Notes under the pieces: model-generated
The model's database searches: none
Told to the model about the DNA's origin: nothing
What the model saw: the letters and a program-made list of their open reading frames with translations, nothing else
Shown: positions 7,817-15,431 of the stretch, piece after piece
Layout: every line of letters starts with the position of its first letter
How positions within the stretch are numbered: position 1 is the first letter of the stretch
Program-made: the position numbers and the translations under genes
Origin: DATKIY01 sp035543875
GTDB lineage: Bacteria > Actinomycetota > Actinomycetes > JAHEKZ01
Length of the DNA stretch: 19,568 nucleotides
Assembly: GCA_035543875.1 (NCBI GenBank)
Contig: DATKIY010000192.1
Coordinates: 1-19,568 of the forward strand
Direction: 5' to 3'

Positions 7817-9273
7817 TAGAGGTCGACGACTTGACCCGTTCCGTCCCTGCGATGGTCCCCGACGGCCTCGACGCGCCCGTCCGGATAGCGCATGACCGCG
7901 TGGACCCCTCCGAAGTAGAGGTTGGGGCTCGTCCAGCGATTCACCGGAGCTATTTCGCCGAGCGCCGCCGCCACGTTCGCACGAACCCCCGGCTCGAACT
8001 GGATGCGTCGACCATCGTGGTGAATGCGTGGTGCCTCTATGGCCTGGGTAAGTGTTGCCCCGTTGACCAGGTGGACGATTGCTTGCAGCAGCGCGCTTCG
8101 GATCCGCTCACTTCCGCCGCTACCCATGGCGACCATGCGTCCATCAGCTAGGTCGACAAACGTCGGCGACATCATCGAGCCGACCCGGGTGCCGGCGGGC
8201 GACGCGTGAAAGCCATCGGGATGCAGGTCTGATTCACCCATGACGTTGTTCAGCTGAACGCCGCTGTCTCCCGCCATCACGCCTGAACACGATCCGTTCG
8301 ATGTCGTCATGCTCGCGATGCCACCCGCCCCGTCAGCGACGCTGATGTGCGTTGTTCCTTTGTTTGACTGCGGTCTGCTGTTGGACTTGGCCCGCTCGGT
8401 GGCATAAATGAGCGCCTCAACCAGACTCACTGCTTGGATCACGGTGTGGCCGGCGGATGGTTTCTCTAGTCGCGCCAACGCGTCAACGATGATTGACCCA
8501 CCGAAGGAAGGTCCAGGGTTGGTCGAGATGCGGGCACCGCGGAACGCGGTCACGAGCGGTGTGCGGTCGATAACTTCGTAGGCGTCCAGGTCGGCCAGCG
8601 TCACCAGTCCGTCGTGACCGGCCATGTCTGCGGCGATTTGCCGACCGGTCTGAACATCGCGCCATCCGGTCGTCTCCGTTGCATGCAACGTCGAGAGGAA
8701 GTCTCCGTATGCACGGTTGCGGAGGAGGTCACCTACTTGTGGTCGCGTTCTGTCTGGCTCAAACACGGCTCGGGCGGGCGGCGTCAGAGTGACGATGTCG
8801 TGGATGAGGTCAAGCACCTCGGCCTGCGCGCGGGCCAGCGGCACGCCTTCCTGGGCGGCGTCTCGGGCGGGTGCTGTGACGTCGGCGAGCGGCAGCTCTC
8901 CGAACCGACGATGGGCGGCGAGATAGCCATCGAGCACGCCGGGAACGCCTACCGAGCCGTAGCCAACATGGAACACTTGTTCGGCACCGGAGAAGCTCAC
9001 GGTGATAGGTGTGAAATGTGGAGTCAGGGCCGACGAGGGGAGACCACGACCAGGCGTGTCAACGAAGAAGTCGAGCACCTGGTCGTCTCCGTCGGGCGGG
9101 CGGTAAAGGAGAAACCCGCCGCCACCCAGGCTCGTGAGGCCAGGCTCGGCGACGGCTGCCGCGAAACCTGCTGCCACGATCGCGTCGACTGCATTGCCTC
9201 CGCGTAGCAAGGTTGATGCCGCTGCACTCGCCGTCGCGGGATTGCCGCACGCGACTGCTGCTTGTCTGGCCAC
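7816..9273 (-). CDS. Gamma-glutamyltransferase-family protein (Ntn hydrolase)
   Basis: A 485-residue protein of the gamma-glutamyltranspeptidase family, whose precursor cuts itself at a threonine that then becomes the N-terminal nucleophile. The signature NKGTTHISV places this at Thr307, giving chains of about 306 and 179 residues. Other family blocks are GGNAVDAIVAAGFAAAV (25-41), SLGGGGFLLY (48-57), SMMSPT (366-371) and GSGGSERI (384-391). The arginine that holds the gamma-glutamyl carboxylate in E. coli Ggt (DFRE) appears as LDFFVDTPG (Phe70), so the substrate may not be glutathione. No signal peptide is visible, so it is probably cytoplasmic. The GTG at 9273 has a TACGCT box (9282-9287) eight bases before it and no clear ribosome site. 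It lies directly upstream of oleA on the same strand; any link to olefins is unproven. Confidence 0.82.
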   Translation of the reverse strand: MARQAAVACGNPATASAAASTLLRGGNAVDAIVAAGFAAAVAEPGLTSLGGGGFLLYRPPDGDDQVLDFFVDTPGRGLPSSALTPHFTPITVSFSGAEQVFHVGYGSVGVPGVLDGYLAAHRRFGELPLADVTAPARDAAQEGVPLARAQAEVLDLIHDIVTLTPPARAVFEPDRTRPQVGDLLRNRAYGDFLSTLHATETTGWRDVQTGRQIAADMAGHDGLVTLADLDAYEVIDRTPLVTAFRGARISTNPGPSFGGSIIVDALARLEKPSAGHTVIQAVSLVEALIYATERAKSNSRPQSNKGTTHISVADGAGGIASMTTSNGSCSGVMAGDSGVQLNNVMGESDLHPDGFHASPAGTRVGSMMSPTFVDLADGRMVAMGSGGSERIRSALLQAIVHLVNGATLTQAIEAPRIHHDGRRIQFEPGVRANVAAALGEIAPVNRWTSPNLYFGGVHAVMRYPDGRVEAVGDHRRDGTGQVVDL

Positions 9274-9281
9274 GGCTGCGC

Positions 9282-9287
9282 AGCGTA
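9282..9287 (-). promoter_or_regulatory. Probable -10 box of the ggt-like gene
   Basis: On the minus strand TACGCT (TAnnnT type) ends eight bases before the GTG start. With no Shine-Dalgarno sequence there, a leaderless or nearly leaderless transcript is likely. The -35 region falls inside the GTTC array. Confidence 0.45.
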
Positions 9288-9296
9288 TCTGGAGAC

Positions 9297-9332
9297 GTTC
9301 TCTAGCCGTTCCTTAACTGTTCCGAGACGTTC
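9297..9332 (+). promoter_or_regulatory. Array of four GTTC motifs spaced 11, 11 and 10 bases (operator-like)
   Basis: GTTC occurs at 9297, 9308, 9319 and 9329 on one strand. The outer copies are part of a nine-base repeat, GAGACGTTC (9292-9300 and 9324-9332). The spacing matches the 11-base direct-repeat units bound by OmpR/PhoP-family regulators; the Streptomyces PHO box is built of GTTCACC-like units. The array sits in the divergent gap, over the -35 region of the ggt-like gene and about 150 bases before the chemotaxis transducer, so it could control either. Binding is inferred from pattern only. Confidence 0.45.
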
Positions 9333-9484
9333 CAGAGCTCGAGGAGTACGGCGTTACAGGTATTCACCCATTTGGCCGACTGTCTGGGGGCTAGCCCGTT
9401 CGGATCAAGTCTCGCGTGCCACCTGCCGAAACTCGACTGGGTACCTCAACTGCAACGCGCCTTCTCCGGCGCCGGAAGGGCGGA

Positions 9485-11014
9485 ATGGACAACCCGCATC
9501 AGCTGGCTCGCACGGGGGCGATCGCCGCATGGGTCAACGTCGGGCTAGGACTAGTGCTGACGGTGCTCATCAACGTCGCCGACGCGTCCGTTCCAGTCGC
9601 CCTGATACCGGCACTCATTTGGTGCCTTCTAGGTGCGGGCTACGCCTTTTTCTTGTCTCGTCTGGCTGCGCGCACTGCCAAACTTGAGGAACCGGTCGTC
9701 AATCGCCGGTTCGCCTTCGTACTCATCACGATGCAAATGGCTTGGGTGGCTGGGCTCGTCGCTCTAACCGGTGGCTTGCGCAGCCCCGTATGGGTTTTGT
9801 TCGTCACTGTGGCTGTCTTTGTCGCCGATGTAGTCGAACGCAAAGGCCTTGCCATGTTCGCGGTCCTCGGTCTTGCGATGCTGCTCGCAGCCTCGCTGGC
9901 TTCGGGAACTTTCTCAGTAGAGGTGCTTCCCTGGCTTCTCGCGGCGGCGGCGATCATCCCGCTAGCCGTTGGCTTCGACGAAATGCTGAAGTCGGGGATT
10001 CACCAAGGTCACCACGATCGGTTGCAACGGCGAGTTGAGGAGCTGTCCATATCGCTGGGACAGGCGGCTGAAGGAGATCTTGCGATTCACATCCCGACTC
10101 CGGGCATCGAGGACGCAGCACTACGGTCGCTTTCGATCAACATCGACGAGACGCTGGTTTCACTTCGCATGTTGGTAGACCGAGTCCGTGACGGCGGCGA
10201 TCGGATCTCCGACAGCGCACAAGAACTGCTCGCCGCGGCCCAGTCGCAGGCGAAGGCGTCGAACTTGCAGTCGGGCGCGGTGACCGAGTCCACGGCGACC
10301 CTGCAGCAACTCGCAGGCATGGCCGACACGATCGCTGGCACCAGCGCCGAGGTTGTTGAGCATGCCGCGATGACGTACCGCTACGCCGAGGAAGGTCAGG
10401 AGTCTGTGACCAACGCCGTTGCTGCCATCGATGCGATTGCGCACCGGTCACGGTTGGTCGCCGAACGAACGGCAGCTCTTGCAGACAAGTCCGGTGAGAT
10501 CGGTCGCATTCTTGACGTCATCGATGACCTCGCGAACCAGACCAACCTGCTGGCATTGAACGCGGCGATCGAAGCAGCGCGCGCGGGCGAGCACGGCCGA
10601 GGGTTCGCCGTGGTAGCGGCGGAGGTTCGAAAGCTGTCTGAGCGAGCTCAGGCGTCGACCAAGCAAATCCAAGGAATCGTGACAGAGATTCAGGCTGAAA
10701 TGCGCGCTACTACCGCGGCCACCGCGGAAGGTGCCGAAGAAGTCCTCAATGGGGTTGCGTTGGCACAAGACGTGGTCACAGTGTTGGAACGCATCTCCGA
10801 CATGGCTGACGAGACCACTACGGCGGCGCGCGAAATCTCGAACGCAAGCCAACAACAGCGAACGGCGTCCGCCGACATGGTTGGCGCGATGAGCGATGTC
10901 GCCGGAGTCTCCGAACAGGCAGCCGTTGGTTCCAGGGATGCCGCTCGCGCTGCGGCGTCCCTGACGTCGCTCGCAGATGATCTGAAGGAATCGATCTCCC
11001 GCTTCCGCGTCTGA
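9485..11014 (+). CDS. Methyl-accepting chemotaxis-type transducer with membrane N-terminus
   Basis: A protein of about 509 residues. The first 165 residues hold about six hydrophobic segments (near 10-31, 36-60, 76-97, 100-117, 121-140, 147-165) joined by short loops, with no room for a periplasmic ligand domain. A HAMP-like stretch (about 185-240) and a long coiled-coil signalling domain follow. Its hairpin tip, LANQTNLLALNAAIEAARAG...GRGFAVVAAEVRKLSERA (about 349-388), is the conserved CheA/CheW contact region. The signal may come from the membrane itself or from inside the cell; no che or flagellar gene is in the window, so it may serve a non-motility pathway. The ATG at 9485 follows GGAAGGGCGGA; the longer in-frame GTG at 9416 has no comparable site. 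Confidence 0.88.
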   Translation: MDNPHQLARTGAIAAWVNVGLGLVLTVLINVADASVPVALIPALIWCLLGAGYAFFLSRLAARTAKLEEPVVNRRFAFVLITMQMAWVAGLVALTGGLRSPVWVLFVTVAVFVADVVERKGLAMFAVLGLAMLLAASLASGTFSVEVLPWLLAAAAIIPLAVGFDEMLKSGIHQGHHDRLQRRVEELSISLGQAAEGDLAIHIPTPGIEDAALRSLSINIDETLVSLRMLVDRVRDGGDRISDSAQELLAAAQSQAKASNLQSGAVTESTATLQQLAGMADTIAGTSAEVVEHAAMTYRYAEEGQESVTNAVAAIDAIAHRSRLVAERTAALADKSGEIGRILDVIDDLANQTNLLALNAAIEAARAGEHGRGFAVVAAEVRKLSERAQASTKQIQGIVTEIQAEMRATTAATAEGAEEVLNGVALAQDVVTVLERISDMADETTTAAREISNASQQQRTASADMVGAMSDVAGVSEQAAVGSRDAARAAASLTSLADDLKESISRFRV

Positions 11015-11027
11015 CCCGGCATTCGGC

Positions 11028-11033
11028 CATGAT
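11028..11033 (+). promoter_or_regulatory. Probable -10 box CATGAT for a leaderless 115-residue gene
   Basis: CATGAT is followed by exactly six bases (GGCCAG) and then GTG at 11040. The box lies in an inverted repeat GGCCAT-G-ATGGCC (11025-11037) just behind the transducer stop, which could also fold as a small hairpin. There is no Shine-Dalgarno sequence. Confidence 0.4.
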
Positions 11034-11039
11034 GGCCAG

Positions 11040-11387
11040 GTGAATGACACCGATCCTGCGTCTGCGCCGGTACCCACGCGAACCGCCGTCATCGGCATCC
11101 GCGCTTTCGGCCGCTTCGTGTTGTTCATCTTCTTTTCGCTGTGTTTCCTGGGGCTCGCGGTTGCGACCCGGCTCCTGGACGGTCCATGGACCGTGTCAGT
11201 TGCCTATGTCATTTGCTTCATCGTCATGTTGGTGATTGCTCGCAAGGTATTCCCACGTCGCGCGAAAGCCGGCTCGACAACCCGACGCGCAACTCCCGAG
11301 ACCCGTGCAGCGCGACGATCGGGCAACCCCGCGATTCGGGCCACGCAGCCTCCCGAGCATCGCCCGGGTAACTCGGCCAAGCACTGA
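11040..11387 (+). CDS. Small two-helix membrane protein of unknown function
   Basis: I do not recognise a family. The 115-residue product has a short polar N-terminus, two hydrophobic segments (about 21-43 and 50-68), and a basic tail rich in Arg, Ala, Thr and Pro (69-115) that is probably disordered and cytoplasmic. It starts with GTG, 25 bases after the transducer stop, behind a CATGAT box rather than a ribosome site. Its TGA stop forms the left end of a 14-base palindrome that reaches the chrA start codon, 11 bases downstream of the stop, so it is probably read together with chrA. Low-complexity tails are common in actinobacteria, so coding is likely but not certain. Confidence 0.6.
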   Translation: MNDTDPASAPVPTRTAVIGIRAFGRFVLFIFFSLCFLGLAVATRLLDGPWTVSVAYVICFIVMLVIARKVFPRRAKAGSTTRRATPETRAARRSGNPAIRATQPPEHRPGNSAKH

Positions 11388-11398
11388 TCGGCCGATCA
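11385..11398. promoter_or_regulatory. Perfect 14-base palindrome filling the gap before chrA
   Basis: TGATCGGCCGATCA is a perfect inverted repeat. It begins with the stop codon of the upstream gene (11385-11387) and ends one base before the chrA ATG (11399), where a ribosome site would be expected. It could be an operator for a dimeric regulator or a structure acting on translation of chrA. Confidence 0.45.
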
Positions 11399-12733
11399 AT
11401 GGTCAGTACGCAGGCGGTGTCCTTGCGCGACGCAACGCGCACCTGGGGGTACGTCGGAGTCAACAGCTTCGGAGGCCCGGCCGGTCAGATTGCTGTCATG
11501 CATCGGGTCATCGTCGATGAACGCAAATGGGTCGACGAGAAACGCTTCCTCCACGCGCTGAACTTCTGCATGGTGCTTCCGGGACCGGAGGCAATGCAGC
11601 TTGCGGTTTACATCGGCTGGTTGCTCAACGGAGTTATCGGCGGAGTGATCGCCGGCGCGCTGTTTGTGCTTCCCGGTCTTGCAGTAATGCTCGTGTTGGC
11701 GGGGATCTACTCGTCGTTCGGTGACGTCAGCTGGATCGCCGCGTTGCTCTTCGGGATCCAAGCTGCAGTGATTGCCATTGTCTTGCAAGCCGTAATTCGG
11801 GTTGGACGAAGGTCGCTGCACACTGGTTTCTTGGTCGTCATTTCGGTGCTCGCTTTCCTAGCTGTCTTCCTTTTCGATGTTGCATTTCCCATCGTTGTTG
11901 TGGTCGCTCTCACCATCGGATGGGTTGTCGGGCGTTGGACGCCACAGGCACTAGCCCTATCCCCGCTCGCTGACGATGACCAGGACACGATCACCCATTC
12001 CCAACGACGAGCGGCGCGACGCGCTGGCGCACTCGCCCTTGCAGTCTGGCTGTTGCCCCTTGCTGTCTTGTTCGTAGTCCTTGGTTCAGGCAGTCTGTTC
12101 AGTCAGCAAGCTGTCCTGTTCTCGAAGACGTCGGTGATCTCATTTGGCGGCGCGTATGCGGCGCTGGCATATGTGGCACAACAGGCAGTGCAGCAATACG
12201 GCTGGCTGAAGCCCCAAGACATGGTGGCCGGTCTCGGACTTGCTGAGACGACACCGGGGCCCCTGGTACTCGTCATGACCTTCGTTGGATATGTGGCTGC
12301 CTATCGCAATGCCGATGAGATTGGTCTACCCGCGGTCGTTGCCGGAGTCATCGGGTTCGCCATCGCGGCTTGGGCAACGTTCCTCCCCTCGTTCGGCTTT
12401 GTGTTGTTGGGCGCACCTTCGGTCGAAAAGCTCAGGCACAACCGGCATGTGGCTGGAGCATTTGCGGCCGTGACTGCGTGTGTGGTTGGAGTCATCGCTG
12501 ATCTTGGACTCTGGTTTGCAACCAACGTTCTATTCGGCAGCGTCGAGGACATCTCGGTTGGCCCGCTCACAGTGCTTCGCCCTGACTGGGCAACTATCGA
12601 CTGGTGGGCGGTCGTGCTTGCAGTTGCGAGCGGGTTTCTGATCTTTCGCACCAAACTCGGCCTGCTGAAAGTGCTCGGGCTCGCGGCCGGTGCCGGGCTA
12701 TTACTGGGCCTACTGGGCTTTCACGCGGTGTGA
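11399..12733 (+). CDS. chrA: ChrA-family chromate transporter (two-domain, long form)
   Basis: A 444-residue inner-membrane protein of the CHR family, which expels chromate taken up through sulfate transporters. Two homologous halves are visible. The first carries GVNSFGGPAGQIAVMHR and CMVLPGPEAMQLAVYIGW (about 20-65). The second carries VISFGGAYAALAYVAQQ and GLAETTPGPLVLVMTFVGY (about 245-300). The FGG-A and PGP motifs are characteristic, and about ten or more hydrophobic segments are present. No chrB regulator or sulfate gene is nearby, so the true substrate could differ. The ATG has no clear ribosome site, being preceded by the palindrome; coupling to the preceding 115-residue gene is likely. 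Confidence 0.92.
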   Translation: MVSTQAVSLRDATRTWGYVGVNSFGGPAGQIAVMHRVIVDERKWVDEKRFLHALNFCMVLPGPEAMQLAVYIGWLLNGVIGGVIAGALFVLPGLAVMLVLAGIYSSFGDVSWIAALLFGIQAAVIAIVLQAVIRVGRRSLHTGFLVVISVLAFLAVFLFDVAFPIVVVVALTIGWVVGRWTPQALALSPLADDDQDTITHSQRRAARRAGALALAVWLLPLAVLFVVLGSGSLFSQQAVLFSKTSVISFGGAYAALAYVAQQAVQQYGWLKPQDMVAGLGLAETTPGPLVLVMTFVGYVAAYRNADEIGLPAVVAGVIGFAIAAWATFLPSFGFVLLGAPSVEKLRHNRHVAGAFAAVTACVVGVIADLGLWFATNVLFGSVEDISVGPLTVLRPDWATIDWWAVVLAVASGFLIFRTKLGLLKVLGLAAGAGLLLGLLGFHAV

Positions 12734-12737
12734 GAAA

Positions 12738-12780
12738 AGGAACCTGATCGTTTCGCTCGCGTGGCGAGGCTGGGTTTCCT
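12738..12780 (+). terminator. Stem-loop region behind chrA
   Basis: Just after the chrA stop, CTCGC (12756-12760) pairs with GCGAG (12764-12768) around GTG, and AGGAACC (12738-12744) can partly pair with GGGTTTCCT (12772-12780). There is no run of T, so termination is uncertain; the structure ends where the tmsA -10 box begins. Confidence 0.3.
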
Positions 12781-12785
12781 AGGCT
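12780..12785 (+). promoter_or_regulatory. Probable -10 box TAGGCT for leaderless tmsA
   Basis: TAGGCT fits TAnnnT and is followed by exactly six bases (GCCATC) and then the GTG start at 12792. No ribosome site is present, so transcription probably starts at or very near the GTG. Confidence 0.5.
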
Positions 12786-12791
12786 GCCATC

Positions 12792-14162
12792 GTGCCGGTC
12801 ACGTTGAGCGACTACCAGCAGGCGGTGACCGAACTGGTCGCTGCCTATCGGCGCCTACCGCCTAGTGCACCGGTGCGATTAGCGAAACGCACCTCGAACC
12901 TGTTCCGGTCTCGGGAAGTGACGAGCACGCCTGGGCTCGACGTATCTGCTTTCTCCGGAGTTTTGTCGGTCGACCCGCAAGCCCGCACTGCAGACGTTCT
13001 TGGAATGACAACGTATGAGCAGTTGGTTGACGCCACGCTGCCCCACGGCTTGATGCCGATGGTCGTGCCGCAGCTCAAGACCATCACCCTCGGTGGTGCA
13101 GTCACCGGAATGGGCATTGAGTCAACGTCCTTCCGTAATGGGTGCCCCCATGAAAGCGTGCTCGAGTTTGACCTGCTGACCGGTGACGGGCGCGTGCTCA
13201 CCGTGACGCCGGACGGCGAGTATGCCGACCTGTACCGCGGATTCCCGAACTCCTACGGAACGCTTGGTTACGCGCTTCGACTTCTCATCGAACTTGAGCC
13301 CGTCAAGCCTTTCGTGGAACTTGAACATGTTCGCTTCAGTAACTCTCAGACGTTGTTCGCTGCCGTGGCGCAGATCAGCGAGTCACGAGCCGACCGCGGT
13401 AAGCCTGTCGACTTCTTAGATGGCGTTGTGTTCAAGGGCGAGGAAAAGTTTCTTACGCTCGGTCGCTTCGTGGACAAGGCGCCATTTACATCCGACTACA
13501 CCCGCAGTTCCATCTACTACCGCTCGATCTCACGTCGAACTCGGGACTATTTGTCGATCCGCGACTACCTCTGGCGTTGGGACACCGACTGGTTCTGGTG
13601 CTCGTCCGCGCTGGGTGTGCAGAACCCGGTGGTGCGTCCGTTCTTGCCACGCCGACTGCTTCGCAGTGACGTGTACTGGAAAGTGGTCGGATTTGAGCGT
13701 CGGCATGGCTGGAAGGCGGCCTGGGACCGCAAACGCGGACGTCCCGAACGTGAACCAGTAGTCCAGGACGTTGAGATTCCAGTCGAGAAGTCGGCAGAGT
13801 TTCTCGCCTTCTTTCAAGATGAGATCGGCATCAAACCGATTTGGATCTGTCCGCTCCGCCAACGGAGCGCGAACCTTGAGTGGGATTTGTACGCACTGAA
13901 GCCAGACACCACTTATGTCAATTTCGGGTTCTGGTCGTCCGTTGAGCTTGAACCGGGGGAGGACCCCTCGACGCATAACCGGCGGATCGAACAGGTGGTG
14001 GGCGAGCTCGGTGGGCGAAAGTCCCTGTACTCCACGTCGCATTACGAGCAGGATGAGTTCTGGCGCACGTACAACGGGGACCGGTATGAAGTGCTAAAGA
14101 AGGAATACGACCCGCAGGGGCGGTTGCTAGACCTTTATGCGAAGTGCGTGAAAGGGCGCTAA
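12792..14162 (+). CDS. tmsA: TmsA-like FAD-dependent reductase for 10-methyl fatty acids
   Basis: A 456-residue FAD-binding oxidoreductase of the PCMH/DWARF1 type. The FAD domain includes LDVSAFSGVLSVDPQ (49-63) and the stretch from PQLKTITLGGAVTGMGIE to FDLLTGDGR (93-133), where flavin binds; the C-terminal half is the substrate cap. In tuberculostearic acid synthesis the partner methyltransferase (TmsB/UfaA1/BfaB type) makes a 10-methylene acyl chain and this enzyme (TmsA/BfaA, Rv0449c type) reduces it to the 10-methyl chain. Identification rests on the fold plus the cyclopropane-synthase-like gene nine bases downstream. Translation starts at GTG with a TAGGCT box six bases before it and no ribosome site. 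Another FAD-dependent reductase of the same family remains possible. Confidence 0.78.
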   Translation: MPVTLSDYQQAVTELVAAYRRLPPSAPVRLAKRTSNLFRSREVTSTPGLDVSAFSGVLSVDPQARTADVLGMTTYEQLVDATLPHGLMPMVVPQLKTITLGGAVTGMGIESTSFRNGCPHESVLEFDLLTGDGRVLTVTPDGEYADLYRGFPNSYGTLGYALRLLIELEPVKPFVELEHVRFSNSQTLFAAVAQISESRADRGKPVDFLDGVVFKGEEKFLTLGRFVDKAPFTSDYTRSSIYYRSISRRTRDYLSIRDYLWRWDTDWFWCSSALGVQNPVVRPFLPRRLLRSDVYWKVVGFERRHGWKAAWDRKRGRPEREPVVQDVEIPVEKSAEFLAFFQDEIGIKPIWICPLRQRSANLEWDLYALKPDTTYVNFGFWSSVELEPGEDPSTHNRRIEQVVGELGGRKSLYSTSHYEQDEFWRTYNGDRYEVLKKEYDPQGRLLDLYAKCVKGR

Positions 14163-14171
14163 GGAGAAGCC

Positions 14172-15425
14172 ATGGTGAGCTCTGGTGGTTCCATCGCCGA
14201 TGTCGTAGGACGTGTCTACGGTGAGCGGGCGAATCTTCGTTTCGTGGCATACGACGGAAGTTCAGTGGGTCCAGTGGATGCGGCCGTCACGCTGGAGGTG
14301 GCTTCACCATTGGCGCTCCAGTACGTAGCGACGGCGCCGAGCGACCTCGGATTAGCCCGGGCTTTTGTCAGTGGCGCCCTAAACGTCAAGGGCGACCTCC
14401 ACGCTGCCTTGCAGTCATTGATTCCGCAGACCGGGCAGGACATTTCGACCCCAGAGAAGTTGTCGCTTCTTCGCACGCTCGGTCCGTGGGTCCTGCGTAG
14501 GCCACCCATACCAGCTGAAGAAGCGTCGCCGCCCTGGCGGCGGGGACTGCGTCACTCCAAGCAGCGAGATGCCAAGGCGATCTCGCATCACTACGACGTC
14601 TCGAACCGTTTCTACGAGATGGTGCTGGGCGAGTCGATGACCTACACCTGCGCGGTCTACCCGCGCGCTGATGCCACCTTGGAAGAGGCGCAGGCGGAGA
14701 AGTACGACCTTGTCGCCCGAAAGTTGGCGTTGGAGCCGGGCACGCGTTTGCTTGACGTCGGTTGTGGTTGGGGCGGCATGGTCATGCACGCTGCTGAGCA
14801 CTACGGCGTCAGCGCACTCGGTGTGACGTTGTCGCGTCGACAGGCTGAGTGGGCGCAGAAGGCAATCGCTGAACGCGGCCTGGTGGATCGCGCTGAAGTG
14901 CGGTTCCTTGACTACCGCGACGTACCTGAGTCTCACTTTGATGCCATCTCATCGATTGGTCTGACCGAGCACATCGGGCGCAAACAGCTGGCGTCGTACT
15001 TCACCCGACTTTCGTCCAAGCTTCGTCCAGAAGGGCGACTGCTAAACCACTGCATTACGCGTCCGACGACCCGCGAGCGGGCGCGCAGCGGCGGTTTTAT
15101 TGACCGATACGTGTTCCCTGACGGTGAGCTGACCGCAGTCGGCACGATCGTGTCTGCCATGCAAGACCATGGATTTGAGCCCCGCCATTCGGAGAACCTC
15201 CGCGAGCACTACGCCATGACGCTTCGAGACTGGGGCGACAACCTCGTGGCCAACTGGGATGAGGCAGTAGCCGAGGTCGGAGTTCAGCGCGCCAAGGTGT
15301 GGCAGCTGTACATGGCCGCCTCCCGTGTCGGGTTCGACATCGACAGCATCCAGCTGCACCAGGTGTTGGGCGTCAAACTGAACGATCGTGGTCGGGCGGG
15401 TATGCCCCTCCGGCCAAAGTTCTAG
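14172..15425 (+). CDS. tmsB: TmsB-like fatty-acid methyltransferase (cyclopropane-fatty-acid synthase family)
   Basis: A 417-residue SAM-dependent methyltransferase. The N-terminal 120 residues form the lipid-binding domain; the catalytic domain begins AISHHYDVSNRFYEMVLGESMTYTCAVY (Cys160 at the conserved position), with the SAM loop LDVGCGWGG (194-202), GLTEHIG (Glu266), LLNHCITR (His293) and REHYAMTLRDW (Tyr347). These match the bicarbonate and SAM residues of E. coli CFA synthase as I remember them. With TmsA it should methylate C10 of a phospholipid-bound oleoyl chain. The ATG follows AGGAG, nine bases after the tmsA stop. The end lies six bases from the convergent corA end; AAAGT (15417-15421) and ACTTT (15440-15444) can pair around it. 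Plain cyclopropane synthesis is the alternative. Confidence 0.82.
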   Translation: MVSSGGSIADVVGRVYGERANLRFVAYDGSSVGPVDAAVTLEVASPLALQYVATAPSDLGLARAFVSGALNVKGDLHAALQSLIPQTGQDISTPEKLSLLRTLGPWVLRRPPIPAEEASPPWRRGLRHSKQRDAKAISHHYDVSNRFYEMVLGESMTYTCAVYPRADATLEEAQAEKYDLVARKLALEPGTRLLDVGCGWGGMVMHAAEHYGVSALGVTLSRRQAEWAQKAIAERGLVDRAEVRFLDYRDVPESHFDAISSIGLTEHIGRKQLASYFTRLSSKLRPEGRLLNHCITRPTTRERARSGGFIDRYVFPDGELTAVGTIVSAMQDHGFEPRHSENLREHYAMTLRDWGDNLVANWDEAVAEVGVQRAKVWQLYMAASRVGFDIDSIQLHQVLGVKLNDRGRAGMPLRPKF

Positions 15426-15431
15426 TGCTGG

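Noticed and set aside
8614..9207. A 197-residue open frame on the + strand opposite the ggt-like gene
   Set aside because: Antisense shadow of a conserved family; no domain or ribosome site.
9416..9484. Longer GTG start for the chemotaxis transducer
   Set aside because: The extra 23 residues are Arg/Thr-rich with no ribosome site, whereas the ATG at 9485 has GGAAGGGCGGA and leads straight into the first membrane helix.
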